40,585 nt of DNA from Acidobacteriaceae bacterium (GTDB lineage: Bacteria; Acidobacteriota; Terriglobia; Terriglobales; Acidobacteriaceae), in the NCBI GenBank assembly GCA_003162255.1, contig PMMJ01000394.1, positions 6,290 to 46,874 of the forward strand, given 5' to 3'. Position 1 is the first letter of the stretch; each line of letters begins with the position of its first letter. Of the stretch, positions 9,373 to 18,300 are shown piece by piece. The notes beneath the pieces were generated by a model. The model did not search any database. It was not told where the DNA came from and was given only the letters and a program-made list of their open reading frames with translations. The position numbers and the translations under genes were made by a program.

Positions 9373-12300
9373 CTAATTACTTTGTGTGTAACTCCCTTCC
9401 TTAACTCCAACCACATCTCCGTCGCGCTTCGCCTTTTCTGGCTTCGAGTCATGCAGATAATCGACGCGAAGGGTGAGAATCTCGAAGGGATGGATGGGCA
9501 CGGTCAGTTGATCGCCGGTAATGGTCAGCGGCGATCCCAGCGGCTGTTCGAGAAGGTTAGTTAAGATGGCGCCCGTGGCTCCCTTAGGTATGGTGAACGT
9601 CACGTTGCTGGACTTACCCGCCCACTCATACGCGTGAAAGATAAGACTGTCGCTGTCCTCCGCCTTCTTCATCGCCGTCAGCACGACATTCTCCGGCTGG
9701 ACCGACGCAAACGAATGCTCCAGAGGCAGCGAGCCGGCGTGTGCTGCAATCTGCATGGCTTGCAGTGGATAGTTGTACTCATAGCCATGCCGAACGGTAA
9801 GGGCCTGCTTCCAGTCGCCCGCGTGTGGATAAAGAGCGTAGCGGAAGTGATGGTGGCCGCGATCGGCCTCCGGATCCGGCCAAACCGGCGAACGCAGCAG
9901 CGTGAGGCGCAGCACATTGCCCTGATCGTCGTATCCAAACTTGGATTCATTGATCAGGCTGAAGCCATGCTGTCCGTCGCCAAGATCGGCCCAGCGTTGC
10001 GCAGGGACTTCGAACTGCGCCTTCTCCCAACTGTTGTTCCGCGTCGTGGGGCGTTCAATGCTGCCGAAAGGAATCTCGTATGTGGCCTGGTTGCTGGTTG
10101 CGGCCAGCGGAAAGGCGGCCTTCAGCAGAACGTGGGTCTCATGCCAGTCGATGTCGCTCACCACATCGACTTGATCGGCTCCGGCATACAAAGTGATGTC
10201 TTGGACGAACTTCGAGTTTTGCCAGACGCGCGATACGCGAATCACAGCGCGCAACGGACCCTTTTCGATCAGCTCCACTGAATCCACGGTATCGATCGGC
10301 GTCATGTGATCGAACGCGCCCGGGTCGATGTTCCACGCATCGTAATCCTTGGGGGTGTCCTTAAAGGTTTGCAGTTGGTTGCCGCAGGCGCCGGCGGCCA
10401 GCGACTCGAAGTTGGAGCGCTTGTCGAAGAGGCTGGTGATGCAGTCGGTCTTCGGATCCACCGTGACCCGCAGGTTCGCATTCTCCATGGTCAGGCCGCT
10501 GACCTTCAGATCGGTGGCCGCCGGCCTTGCGCCGGGAACGACATGAAGAGTGGTGTAGCCCATCGAGGGCACGTTCTTAACGTCCACCAGCAGGCGATAC
10601 GTTTTGGTCGCCTGGTCGCTGGCAAGAAGTTCCGAGGAAAGAACGCGCCCCTGCGGATCGAGGACCGACAACGGGCCCGCAATCGCGGAAGGCATCTGAA
10701 CTTCAAGCGTCACCCTACCGGAGCGCTGCCACGCCAGAGGATTGAAGACGAACACCGGAACTCCGCCAATCACGCGGGTATTCACGCGCGCCGCGAGGAC
10801 AGCCAATGCATTGCTGGAGATCTCATTCGTTGCCCATCGCACCTGGTCATAGTCGCGCTGCGCATCTTTGTAGATGATGCCGATGCCCGATCCGGCGCCC
10901 AGGTCGTGGAAATCGTTGAAGGTGATCTTCTTCCATGCCTCGGTCAGTGCATCGGCGGGGTACGGCTTTCCATCCAGCCACGCCAGGGAGGCGTACTTCT
11001 CGGCATTCAATGCCCACATGGAACTCTGGCGCATGTTGCGTTTGTGGTTGGCTTGCGTCGTCATTACGCCGCGATGGTATTCGAAGTAGAGTTCGCTCTT
11101 CCAAGTAGGAATACTGATCTTTCCTTCCGCCGGCGCGGGAGGCGGTGTGTAGCCCTTGGCAATCGAGTTATAGTTCCACTCCGTTGAATTGCTATCCACC
11201 TTACCGGCGACGTCATGAAAGTAGGCGGAGGCTGTGCCGAACCGCATCGGTGGCACGATTTTGTCGGGCTGCATCCAGTGCACGCCTTCGTCCAAAATCG
11301 CGCGGGTGGGGCCGCCGCCGTGATCGCCCACGCCATAGAGGTCCATCATTTCAGTCAATCCCGGCGCCTGCTTGCGCGCAGTTGCGAGATCATCCGCCAA
11401 GCGGACGGGATTCAGATCGGTGTGGACGTAGTCGTGGGGAAAGTAAGTGAGGACCTTGCTGCCGTCTGGCGATTCCCACCAGAACAGCTTAAAAGGCAGC
11501 TGGTTGGTGTCATTCCAAGCCATCTTCTGGGTGACAAAGTAATCCACACCGGACTTCTTATAGATCTGAGGTAACTGCCAGTTATAACCGAACGAGTCTG
11601 GGTTCCAGCCAATATGAACGTCGACGCCATACTCCTTCCGGAACCAACGCTTTCCGATCAGCAACGAACGCGCCGTGGATTCACCATCAGGGATGTTCAA
11701 GTCGGGTTCAACCCACATGCCGCCGACAATCTCCCATCGGCCCTCTTTGATCCGCCGCTTGATCTCCGCATTCATTTCTGGATATTTTTCGGCGATCCAC
11801 TCGTTGTACGCGGCGGCGGACTGGGTATAGGTATAGCCGGGGTACTCGTTCATCAATTGCAGGGCCGTGCCGAAAGTGCGCTTGACGACGTCGACGGTTT
11901 CGGTCCAGGGCCAGAGCCACGCCGCGTCGATATGGGCGTTGCCGGAAAGGTGCAGGGTGGCTTGCTGGAGCGTGGGCCGCAGCGCTTCAAGTTGTTCCTG
12001 TGCGTGCCGCAGCGAGGCGTCAAAGGCCTTTTGATCGCCCGTGTCGAGCGCCTTCAGATCCACCGTGCCGATGGCCTTTTCGAGCACGGCAGTGTCGGCA
12101 GCGACATTCCTGGACAGACTCGGAAGCAGGATGGCGGAAGTGAGAAACTCGATTCGCAAGTCGTCCGGATTGGGCCGGCTCTCGGAGAACTCGATCTTCT
12201 GCTCTGTCCCCCCGAAGGTCTTTTTGTCGACCGTGGGCAGAAGTTTGACCGCGACCAGCACGGTGTCGCCGGGCTTTGCATGATCGAAGAGAACGATGGG

Positions 12301-12765
12301 CTCAAGATCGTCGCCCATCGCCACGCGACGGCCATTCAAGTAGATGATCTCCGGCATGGGCCCGTTCGCGGAAGCGTGAAAGTTGAACCAGATTCTGGCG
12401 CCGGTGAGGTCGTATCCGTTCAGCGTGGGGGGCACGGCGATGGAGCGACGATACCAGACGGCGTCGGTCGCGGCCTCGGCGTTGGCGCCGACAATTGGCC
12501 AACTCGAGTCATCCAGATCGAGAGCTTCACCATGCGCAAGATTCCCCACATGCGTCTTCCATCCGTCCGCAGGCAGGGCGTCCAGACCCGACAGCCGCTG
12601 GATTGCCGACCGGGACTGGCTGGAGAGCGTGCTCACAATGCGTGCGGTTTCCTCGGCGGACTGTGCCTGGGCCGCTAACGGAAGAAGAAAAACAGCGATG
12701 ACCGCTGCACAAAGACCACATTTGGCAAAGCGCCACCACGAAAATACGCTACGTCGTTGCGTCAT
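9373..12765 (-). CDS. Secreted GH38 alpha-mannosidase
   Basis: A 1130-residue exported glycoside hydrolase of family 38, releasing alpha-mannose with a zinc-dependent retaining mechanism. The signal peptide (residues 1 to about 35, ending AAQAQS) is followed by a beta-rich domain (about 70-195), then the catalytic barrel. Visible catalytic features are NAHIDAAWLWPWTE (zinc ligands H278 and D280), GWNPDSFGYN with the expected nucleophile D390, and the later GVGDHGGGP and NDFHDLGAGSGIG segments carrying further active-site histidines. The remainder fits the usual three-helix bundle and C-terminal beta domains. The start has a strong AAGGAGA ribosome-binding site at 12771-12778. The gene is the last of the receptor-cutC-GH29 set but is separated by a 297-bp gap with its own possible regulatory palindrome. 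Substrate is probably a mannose-containing glycan; exact linkage is unknown. Confidence 0.95.
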   Translation of the reverse strand: MTQRRSVFSWWRFAKCGLCAAVIAVFLLPLAAQAQSAEETARIVSTLSSQSRSAIQRLSGLDALPADGWKTHVGNLAHGEALDLDDSSWPIVGANAEAATDAVWYRRSIAVPPTLNGYDLTGARIWFNFHASANGPMPEIIYLNGRRVAMGDDLEPIVLFDHAKPGDTVLVAVKLLPTVDKKTFGGTEQKIEFSESRPNPDDLRIEFLTSAILLPSLSRNVAADTAVLEKAIGTVDLKALDTGDQKAFDASLRHAQEQLEALRPTLQQATLHLSGNAHIDAAWLWPWTETVDVVKRTFGTALQLMNEYPGYTYTQSAAAYNEWIAEKYPEMNAEIKRRIKEGRWEIVGGMWVEPDLNIPDGESTARSLLIGKRWFRKEYGVDVHIGWNPDSFGYNWQLPQIYKKSGVDYFVTQKMAWNDTNQLPFKLFWWESPDGSKVLTYFPHDYVHTDLNPVRLADDLATARKQAPGLTEMMDLYGVGDHGGGPTRAILDEGVHWMQPDKIVPPMRFGTASAYFHDVAGKVDSNSTEWNYNSIAKGYTPPPAPAEGKISIPTWKSELYFEYHRGVMTTQANHKRNMRQSSMWALNAEKYASLAWLDGKPYPADALTEAWKKITFNDFHDLGAGSGIGIIYKDAQRDYDQVRWATNEISSNALAVLAARVNTRVIGGVPVFVFNPLAWQRSGRVTLEVQMPSAIAGPLSVLDPQGRVLSSELLASDQATKTYRLLVDVKNVPSMGYTTLHVVPGARPAATDLKVSGLTMENANLRVTVDPKTDCITSLFDKRSNFESLAAGACGNQLQTFKDTPKDYDAWNIDPGAFDHMTPIDTVDSVELIEKGPLRAVIRVSRVWQNSKFVQDITLYAGADQVDVVSDIDWHETHVLLKAAFPLAATSNQATYEIPFGSIERPTTRNNSWEKAQFEVPAQRWADLGDGQHGFSLINESKFGYDDQGNVLRLTLLRSPVWPDPEADRGHHHFRYALYPHAGDWKQALTVRHGYEYNYPLQAMQIAAHAGSLPLEHSFASVQPENVVLTAMKKAEDSDSLIFHAYEWAGKSSNVTFTIPKGATGAILTNLLEQPLGSPLTITGDQLTVPIHPFEILTLRVDYLHDSKPEKAKRDGDVVGVKEGSYTQSN

Positions 12766-13062
12766 TACGAATCTCCTTCGCCGCTAAAACGAACCTCCGA
12801 GTTTACACCTACCTCGCCGGTTCGCGACATTGTGAAATGACTTTCGTCTGGCGTCTTCCAGGTTTGCGTGGAGTTCCACGCGCCTGTTTCAGGGAGCCAA
12901 TTTCTTTGTGCGCACGTTGCAGCCGTCGAAGACCCTAAGCGGCAATTTACTGTTTTGCGGGCGCGCGGTAACTGAAAAGTGGGCTCCAGTTTCCGGGACG
13001 CTTGCTGAGCAAGGAATCGCGATCCAACGGCACGCCGCCTAAATAGACAACACAGACGCCGC
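12766..13062. promoter_or_regulatory. GH38 upstream region with GCGTGGA-N2-TCCACGC palindrome
   Basis: This 297-bp gap between the GH29 stop and the GH38 start holds no recognised gene. It contains a perfect 7-bp inverted repeat GCGTGGAgtTCCACGC at 12866-12881, about 100 bp upstream of the GH38 ATG. The two-base centre is too short for an RNA loop, so a protein operator is the more natural reading. It does not resemble the GATC-type palindrome next to the DeoR gene. The GH38 ribosome-binding site lies at its left end. An unexplained minus-strand reading frame runs from within GH29 to a stop at 12947 (see findings). Confidence 0.35.
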
Positions 13063-14430
13063 TTACCGCGCGGATGTCCGCGTTCCGTCGAACAACTGGA
13101 ACTCCCGAATACGTGCCGTACCGGAAGCAGAGAGAAGATTGAGCCGCACGTGCTGCGTACTTATGCGAGGGAAGAGATCGATCTTCTTGTGACCAATCGT
13201 GGTTCCCGAACAGACCGTCTTCCACTTCGCGCCGACGACGACTTGGATGGCATACTTCTGCACCTTCTGTCCGTCCACTAGCCATTCCATGGTCAGAGCG
13301 CGGTCAAAACTAATGGGATGAGCAAAAACCAGGTCGATGGTCGCAGAATGGGATCTTTCTGGCGCCGACCACATTGTGTCGGGATCGGAATCAAGCGCCG
13401 CATGATATGCCGAGGCATTGGTGGCGCGAGCTGCAAGATTCTTCTCCGGCGCATAGATTGAGTTAACGGCCTCCCCGAATTCCTTGAGACGGCTCACGTC
13501 CGCATCGGGAAGCAGGCCGCGGTCGTCGGGCGCGAGCCCAATCATCAGTTGCGCTCCGCGACCCACGGTTTGGTGATAAATGTCCATAAGTTCACCGACG
13601 GACTTCAGACTGTTCTCGTCGTGGGGATGCCAGAACCAATGGTTCTTTCGCAGGGGAGTATCCGCTTCGGCGGGACGATAGCGGAGATAGCCGCGCAGAT
13701 CTAAAACATTCCAGTTTTCTTCAGGCGTCCCGCCGTCTTCATTTCCAACCCAGCGTATATCACCGTACTTAAGCAACGCCGCATCCGCAAAGATCAGGGT
13801 ATTCGGTTGATACACGCGGAGGTTATCGACGTAGCGATCGAAGTCGTACACGTGACCGGCGCTGCCCGCGCCATCCAGCCAGAACTCGACGAGTTCACCG
13901 TAAGTGGCGACTAACTCGTTTAGCTGAGCCAGGTAGTAACCGTCATAGGCGGCACTGTCCTGGTATGACGGCTCGTGGCGATCCCAGGGCGAAAGATAGA
14001 CACCGAACTTCAAGCCATACTTACGAGCGGCGGCTGCGACATCGCGGACCAGATCTCCCTGGCCTGCTTTCCAGGGACTGGACTTGATGCTGTATTGGCT
14101 CTTTGCGGTTGGCCACAGGCAGAAACCGTCGTGATGTTTAGCGACGAATACAACATACTTGACCCCAGCGGATTTGGCGGCCCGCATCCATTGCTCGGGG
14201 TCCACACTAGAAGGATTGAAAACCGACGGATCCGCTGTGCCGTCTCCCCACTCCCGATCCATAAACGTGTTCGGACCGAAATGAATGATGGCGCCGATCT
14301 CGAGATCCTGCCAGGCAATCTGTTGCGGAGTGGGTTTCACGTGCGTGAAGTTCTGTGCTAACGAGAACGTTGCCCACAGCATGATCATTGCGCAACCGAT
14401 AGTTTTGTGAAGGCCGGATGTATTTCTCAT
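13063..14430 (-). CDS. Exported GH29 alpha-L-fucosidase with C-terminal discoidin-like domain
   Basis: A 455-residue exported enzyme of glycoside hydrolase family 29, which removes alpha-linked fucose with retention. The signal peptide spans residues 1 to about 25 (ending FSLAQ). The barrel shows GAIIHFGPNTFMDREWGDG (about 46-64), VFVAKHHDGFCLW (H99, H100), KFGVYLSPWDRHEP and VEFWLDGAG, where D186 is the expected nucleophile. The FGPNTFMDREWG pattern resembles the GH29-B type (alpha-1,3/1,4-fucosidases), which is an inference. From about 325 to the end a beta-rich segment (ALDSDPDTMWSAPERSHSATIDL-like start) fits an F5/8 type C domain, a usual carbohydrate-binding partner. The cutC stop is only 22 bp upstream, so the two are very likely cotranscribed. 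A GAGAG sequence before ATG 14430 can serve as ribosome-binding site. Confidence 0.94.
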   Translation of the reverse strand: MRNTSGLHKTIGCAMIMLWATFSLAQNFTHVKPTPQQIAWQDLEIGAIIHFGPNTFMDREWGDGTADPSVFNPSSVDPEQWMRAAKSAGVKYVVFVAKHHDGFCLWPTAKSQYSIKSSPWKAGQGDLVRDVAAAARKYGLKFGVYLSPWDRHEPSYQDSAAYDGYYLAQLNELVATYGELVEFWLDGAGSAGHVYDFDRYVDNLRVYQPNTLIFADAALLKYGDIRWVGNEDGGTPEENWNVLDLRGYLRYRPAEADTPLRKNHWFWHPHDENSLKSVGELMDIYHQTVGRGAQLMIGLAPDDRGLLPDADVSRLKEFGEAVNSIYAPEKNLAARATNASAYHAALDSDPDTMWSAPERSHSATIDLVFAHPISFDRALTMEWLVDGQKVQKYAIQVVVGAKWKTVCSGTTIGHKKIDLFPRISTQHVRLNLLSASGTARIREFQLFDGTRTSAR

Positions 14431-14452
14431 ACTCTCGGGGGTAAGAATAAGT

Positions 14453-15220
14453 TTAGTTCACACATTCATCATGAGAAACGTCGCTCAACAGACTTACTAG
14501 TTTCGCAACTTTCTCTTCAAATATATTGGATTGAAGACTGGAGCGAGCTGTGTCAGTGCCGCGAGAGAGTCCATTGCCGCCACTGGTTGAACCCGAACGA
14601 GAGGTTCCGACGGAGGTATGGATCTCTTGCGCCAATGTTGCCCGAACAATGCGCGCGATATTGCGGGAATTGACCCCGCCGCAAGGCATGAGGAGAATGC
14701 GCCCTTTTGCCGCTTGCACCAGTCGCGCCAGAGTTGAAAGCGCGTCCGTGGCGCGGGGCCGGCCTCCGGAAGTCAGAACGCGCGCTGCGCCGGCCTTGAT
14801 GACGTCCTCCAGTGAGATTTCCAGGTTCTCTGAACTATCGAATGCTCGATGGAAAGTTACCGGCAAAGGGTGCGCGAATTCTACCAGCATTTTCGTGCAC
14901 TCAATATCAATATGATTACTTTCAAGCAGTATGCCGAGTACTACGCCATCCATATTGAGCCGCTTGGCATTCTGGATATCGGTGCGCATAATCTCGAGTT
15001 CATGCGGGGAGTAACAAAAATCGCCGGCCCGCGGCCGAATCATGACATGAATGGGAATACTTACGTGGCGGCGAGCTTCTTGCATCAATCCAGCGCTGGG
15101 AGTTATCCCGCCGGACGATAAGTCGCTGCAGAGCTCAATGCGGTGCGCTCCGCCACGCTCCGCCGCAATAGCGCGATCCAGCGACTCAACGCAGACTTCG
15201 AGGACTAATCCGTTCGACAT
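14453..15220 (-). CDS. cutC: CutC family TIM-barrel protein in a glycosidase operon
   Basis: A 255-residue cytoplasmic protein of the CutC family. Family signatures are EVCVESLDRAIAAERGGAHRIELC (seen at residues 8-31 as EVCVES and RIELC), LSSGGITPS (35-42 region), VMIRPRAGDF (59-68), PVTFHRAFD and LTSGG. Start ATG 15220 (MSNGLVLEV) matches the family N-terminus; an earlier in-frame ATG at 15328 would overlap a strong hairpin. CutC was named for copper tolerance in E. coli, but that role is disputed and the fold is an enzyme-like TIM barrel. Here the gene sits between a TonB-dependent receptor and a fucosidase, 22 bp ahead of the latter, with no copper genes near. I infer a role in sugar catabolism, possibly on a mannose or fucose derivative; the reaction is unknown. 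Confidence 0.92.
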   Translation of the reverse strand: MSNGLVLEVCVESLDRAIAAERGGAHRIELCSDLSSGGITPSAGLMQEARRHVSIPIHVMIRPRAGDFCYSPHELEIMRTDIQNAKRLNMDGVVLGILLESNHIDIECTKMLVEFAHPLPVTFHRAFDSSENLEISLEDVIKAGAARVLTSGGRPRATDALSTLARLVQAAKGRILLMPCGGVNSRNIARIVRATLAQEIHTSVGTSRSGSTSGGNGLSRGTDTARSSLQSNIFEEKVAKLVSLLSDVSHDECVN

Positions 15221-15305
15221 GGTGAAGTCCGAAGAGTTAGAACTGCGGGGGACAGGACACACTTGGTTTTTCCTCAAGCGCCGCCCCCCAGCTCCAGTTA
15301 CAAGC

Positions 15306-15338
15306 CGGGCCGCCATGCGTTTCCGCAATGGCGGCCCG
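15306..15338 (-). terminator. Strong intercistronic hairpin between receptor gene and cutC
   Basis: A near-perfect stem lies 8 bp past the receptor stop: CGGGCCGCCAT (15306-15316) pairs with ATGGCGGCCCG (15328-15338), and inner GCG/CGC (15317-15319 and 15324-15326) extends it around a TTTC loop with one bulged A. No U-run follows on the minus strand, so it is not a textbook intrinsic terminator. It may act as a partial terminator or an mRNA-stabilising 3' end that keeps receptor mRNA higher than the downstream cutC-GH29 mRNA. Confidence 0.55.
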
Positions 15339-15346
15339 CCTAATTG

Positions 15347-18300
15347 CTAGAAGGTGTAGTGCAAGCCGAGCTGTATATGCCGCTCTTGGGAGCGCACGCC
15401 GCTGATCGCACCGAAAGAGCTGTCGGTAACGCCGTTGTCCGGGTTGCCGTAGCTGGCAATGTTGAGAACATTGAAGAAGTCAGCCCGGAAGCCGACCACG
15501 TGCCCCTCACCCCATACGTGGAAATCCTTAAACAAGGACATGTCCACTTGGCGGTAGCCGGGGGCGCGCTCGGTGCTGTTGGGCGCGGTGCCGAACGTGT
15601 TCGAAGCCGCAACGCCGTAAGCGCAGGTTCCATTGTATGCGCCGGTTGGATTAGCTGGGTCGGGAACGCAGGGCTGTGCCGAAGGATCGGTTCCCCACCA
15701 GTTGGCGAGAGACCGGTTCCGGATGGTCATTTGGCGGTACTGATTGGCCCGGCTGAAGCCCCAACTGTTCGTGTTACTGTTGCCCGGTCCGAAGATGGTG
15801 ACGGGGAGTCCCGAATACAGGACGGCGGTGGTGGCGAGTCGCCATCCGCCAAGGGCTGCATCCAGGAATCCGTTCGCGTTCGCGCCATAGGTTCTGCCGC
15901 GGCCGAAGGGAAGCTCGTAGACACCCACGAAATTCAAGCTGTGGCGAACGTCCATGGCAGAAGGGCCGTAGTCGGCTTCGATATTGTAGCCGTCCTGGTG
16001 TGAGGACCCGTTGAAGCTAGTGCCCGACACCGCATAGTTCCCCGATGAGTCGGTCAACGACTTCGCAAAAGTGTAGTTCAGCGTGTATTCCAATCCGTGG
16101 TGAGTCCGTTGCCGCAAAGTCACTTGCGCCGAGTTGTAGGTCATCCGAGCCTGGGATTCGGTTATTAAGACAGCGCCGCATTCTCCCACGAGGTTGTAAT
16201 AGGGCGTCTGGTCAACCGCGGGAATAACTGAAGCTCCGCAATTCCCACCAAGGTCCTGCGCCTGCGCCGTGGTGAGTTGATTGCCGTTGCGGTAGTCGGC
16301 GAGGTGATGGCCGCTCTGGCCGTGATATCCGACAGACAGCGATAATGTGCCGGTGAGCGCATACTCGCCAGTCAGGCTGACTTGATGGATGTAGGCAGGC
16401 TGGGTGTTCTGCGGCCAAACCGAATACAAGGAGTTATTGATGCCGAGCGGCTGACTGAAAGCATCCGCGACCGTGAAGGGCGTGCCGCCGGAAGTCCCTG
16501 AGGGGACCGGGGCAGTGCTGTTGATGGCAAGAGAAAAAGGAGGACTAGAGGTCAGGCGCTGGTTGAACGAATAGCCCTCAAAGAAGCTGGTGGCGCCGTA
16601 ACCGCCGCGAATCACCAATTTGGGCTTCGCCTGGAAAGCGAAGCCCAGGCGGGGCATGACCTGTCTGTAATTGGCATCGTAACAAGCGCGGGTTGGACAG
16701 ATAGTCGATCCCGCAACCGCTCCGGCGGGGACGTTTCCCGCGTATTCGACGGTGCCGTTGGGCAGGACGTTGGCAGTCTTATTGTTCTGTTCGTACCAAG
16801 GTTGATCGTATTCGTAGCGAACTCCGAGGTTGAGGGTAAGCCTCGATGTCACCTTGAAATCGTCCTGGAAGTAGCCTGCAAGACGCCACTGCCGGTTGCC
16901 CACCCAGCCGAGAGGGGATGCGAGTTGCGTGTTGGTGATCCGGCCAAGGACGAAGTCCGCCGCACCCCAGCCATTCCCAGCCGGCAGGCCAGTGTATTTA
17001 CCGCTATAAGTGAACTGCCCGAGGAACCCCACGTTGCCGGCATTGAGATAGTTCTGCTGGTAGCGGGTTGCCTGCCCACCGATGGAGAGGTAATGGCGTC
17101 CACGCTGCCAGGTGAGGTTGTCATAGTAGTTGAAGGTATTGTCGGTAAAGACTTGGGGATTGGCATTGGTGCCAATGTAGCTGACGCCGTTGTTGATGCT
17201 CTGTCCGGTAAACCCGACATACTTCTGAGTGCCAAATGGAATGCCGACTTTCGCGTCGCCGGTCAGTCCGAACTGACCGGTTGGGTCACTCGGCACGCCG
17301 TTGTTCCAGCGTACACGCGTGAAGCCAAAGCGGGCTTCATTGATGAGGGAGGGCGAGAAGGTGTGAACCCAACTCGCGCCCGCAATCTTCGTTGGATAGG
17401 TATTGAAGTTGGGGAACGACACTGGGATTATGGCAGTGGTGTGGTCGCTGCCCTTGCCCTGGGAATAGAAGCCATTGATTTTGTTGACATTGCCCGGCGT
17501 CCAGTCGACCTTGAAGTCCTCCTGGTTGTTCGATACGAAGGTGCTTTGTGGGCCGACGAAGTCGCCTGCGATCAGTCCATCCCCGCCACTTGATGGTGGT
17601 ACGGGCGGCCGATTGGGGAGCGGATAGAGTTCGGGATGGGCGAATAGGTACGTTGCCACCGGATTCAAGATGGGCACGCCTTGGTCTCCCGTGTAGGGAG
17701 CAAAGTTGTTCTGGGTATCATACAACTGCGTGGGCGTCACATTGGGCGTTGTCAAGAGGGCTGAGAAGTCCCCAGTGCGCATAGCTGGCGTCAGAACGCT
17801 GGCGGCGCTCAAGCCGCCAGAATGATGGCGTATGCCCTCGTAGTCGCCAAAGAAGAAGAGCTTGTTGCGAACGACTGGTCCCCCAAAAGTTCCGCCAAAG
17901 ATGTTCTGCGTGTACGAGTTCTTGGGCGTTACAGGATTGCTGAGCCCGTTGATCCAACTGTTGGCATCGAGCTTCTCGTTCTGCAGCAAGTCGTAGAGCG
18001 AGCCGTGGAAGTGGTTCGTCCCAGACTTCAGAATGGTCACGATCGCCCCGCCACTGGCGTTTCCATAGGTGGCGTTCGCGTTCGCCGAGACTACCCGCAC
18101 TTCGGCAATGGCATCGGGCGCTGGGTTATAGCCGATGAGGTTATTCTGCGGTTCGTTGTCTTCGGCGCCTTCGATGGTGTAGTTGTTCCCCTGTTCGCGG
18201 TTTCCGTTGATCGAGGCGATACCGCTGTTATAGGTATTGCGCTCGATGGCGTTGTTTCCACTCATGCCGGTCGGGTCGGTATCGATTGCGCCGGGCTGGA

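Noticed and set aside
11614..12678. A 354-codon plus-strand frame
   Set aside because: Antisense to the GH38 gene with its complete catalytic motifs; no recognisable protein features.
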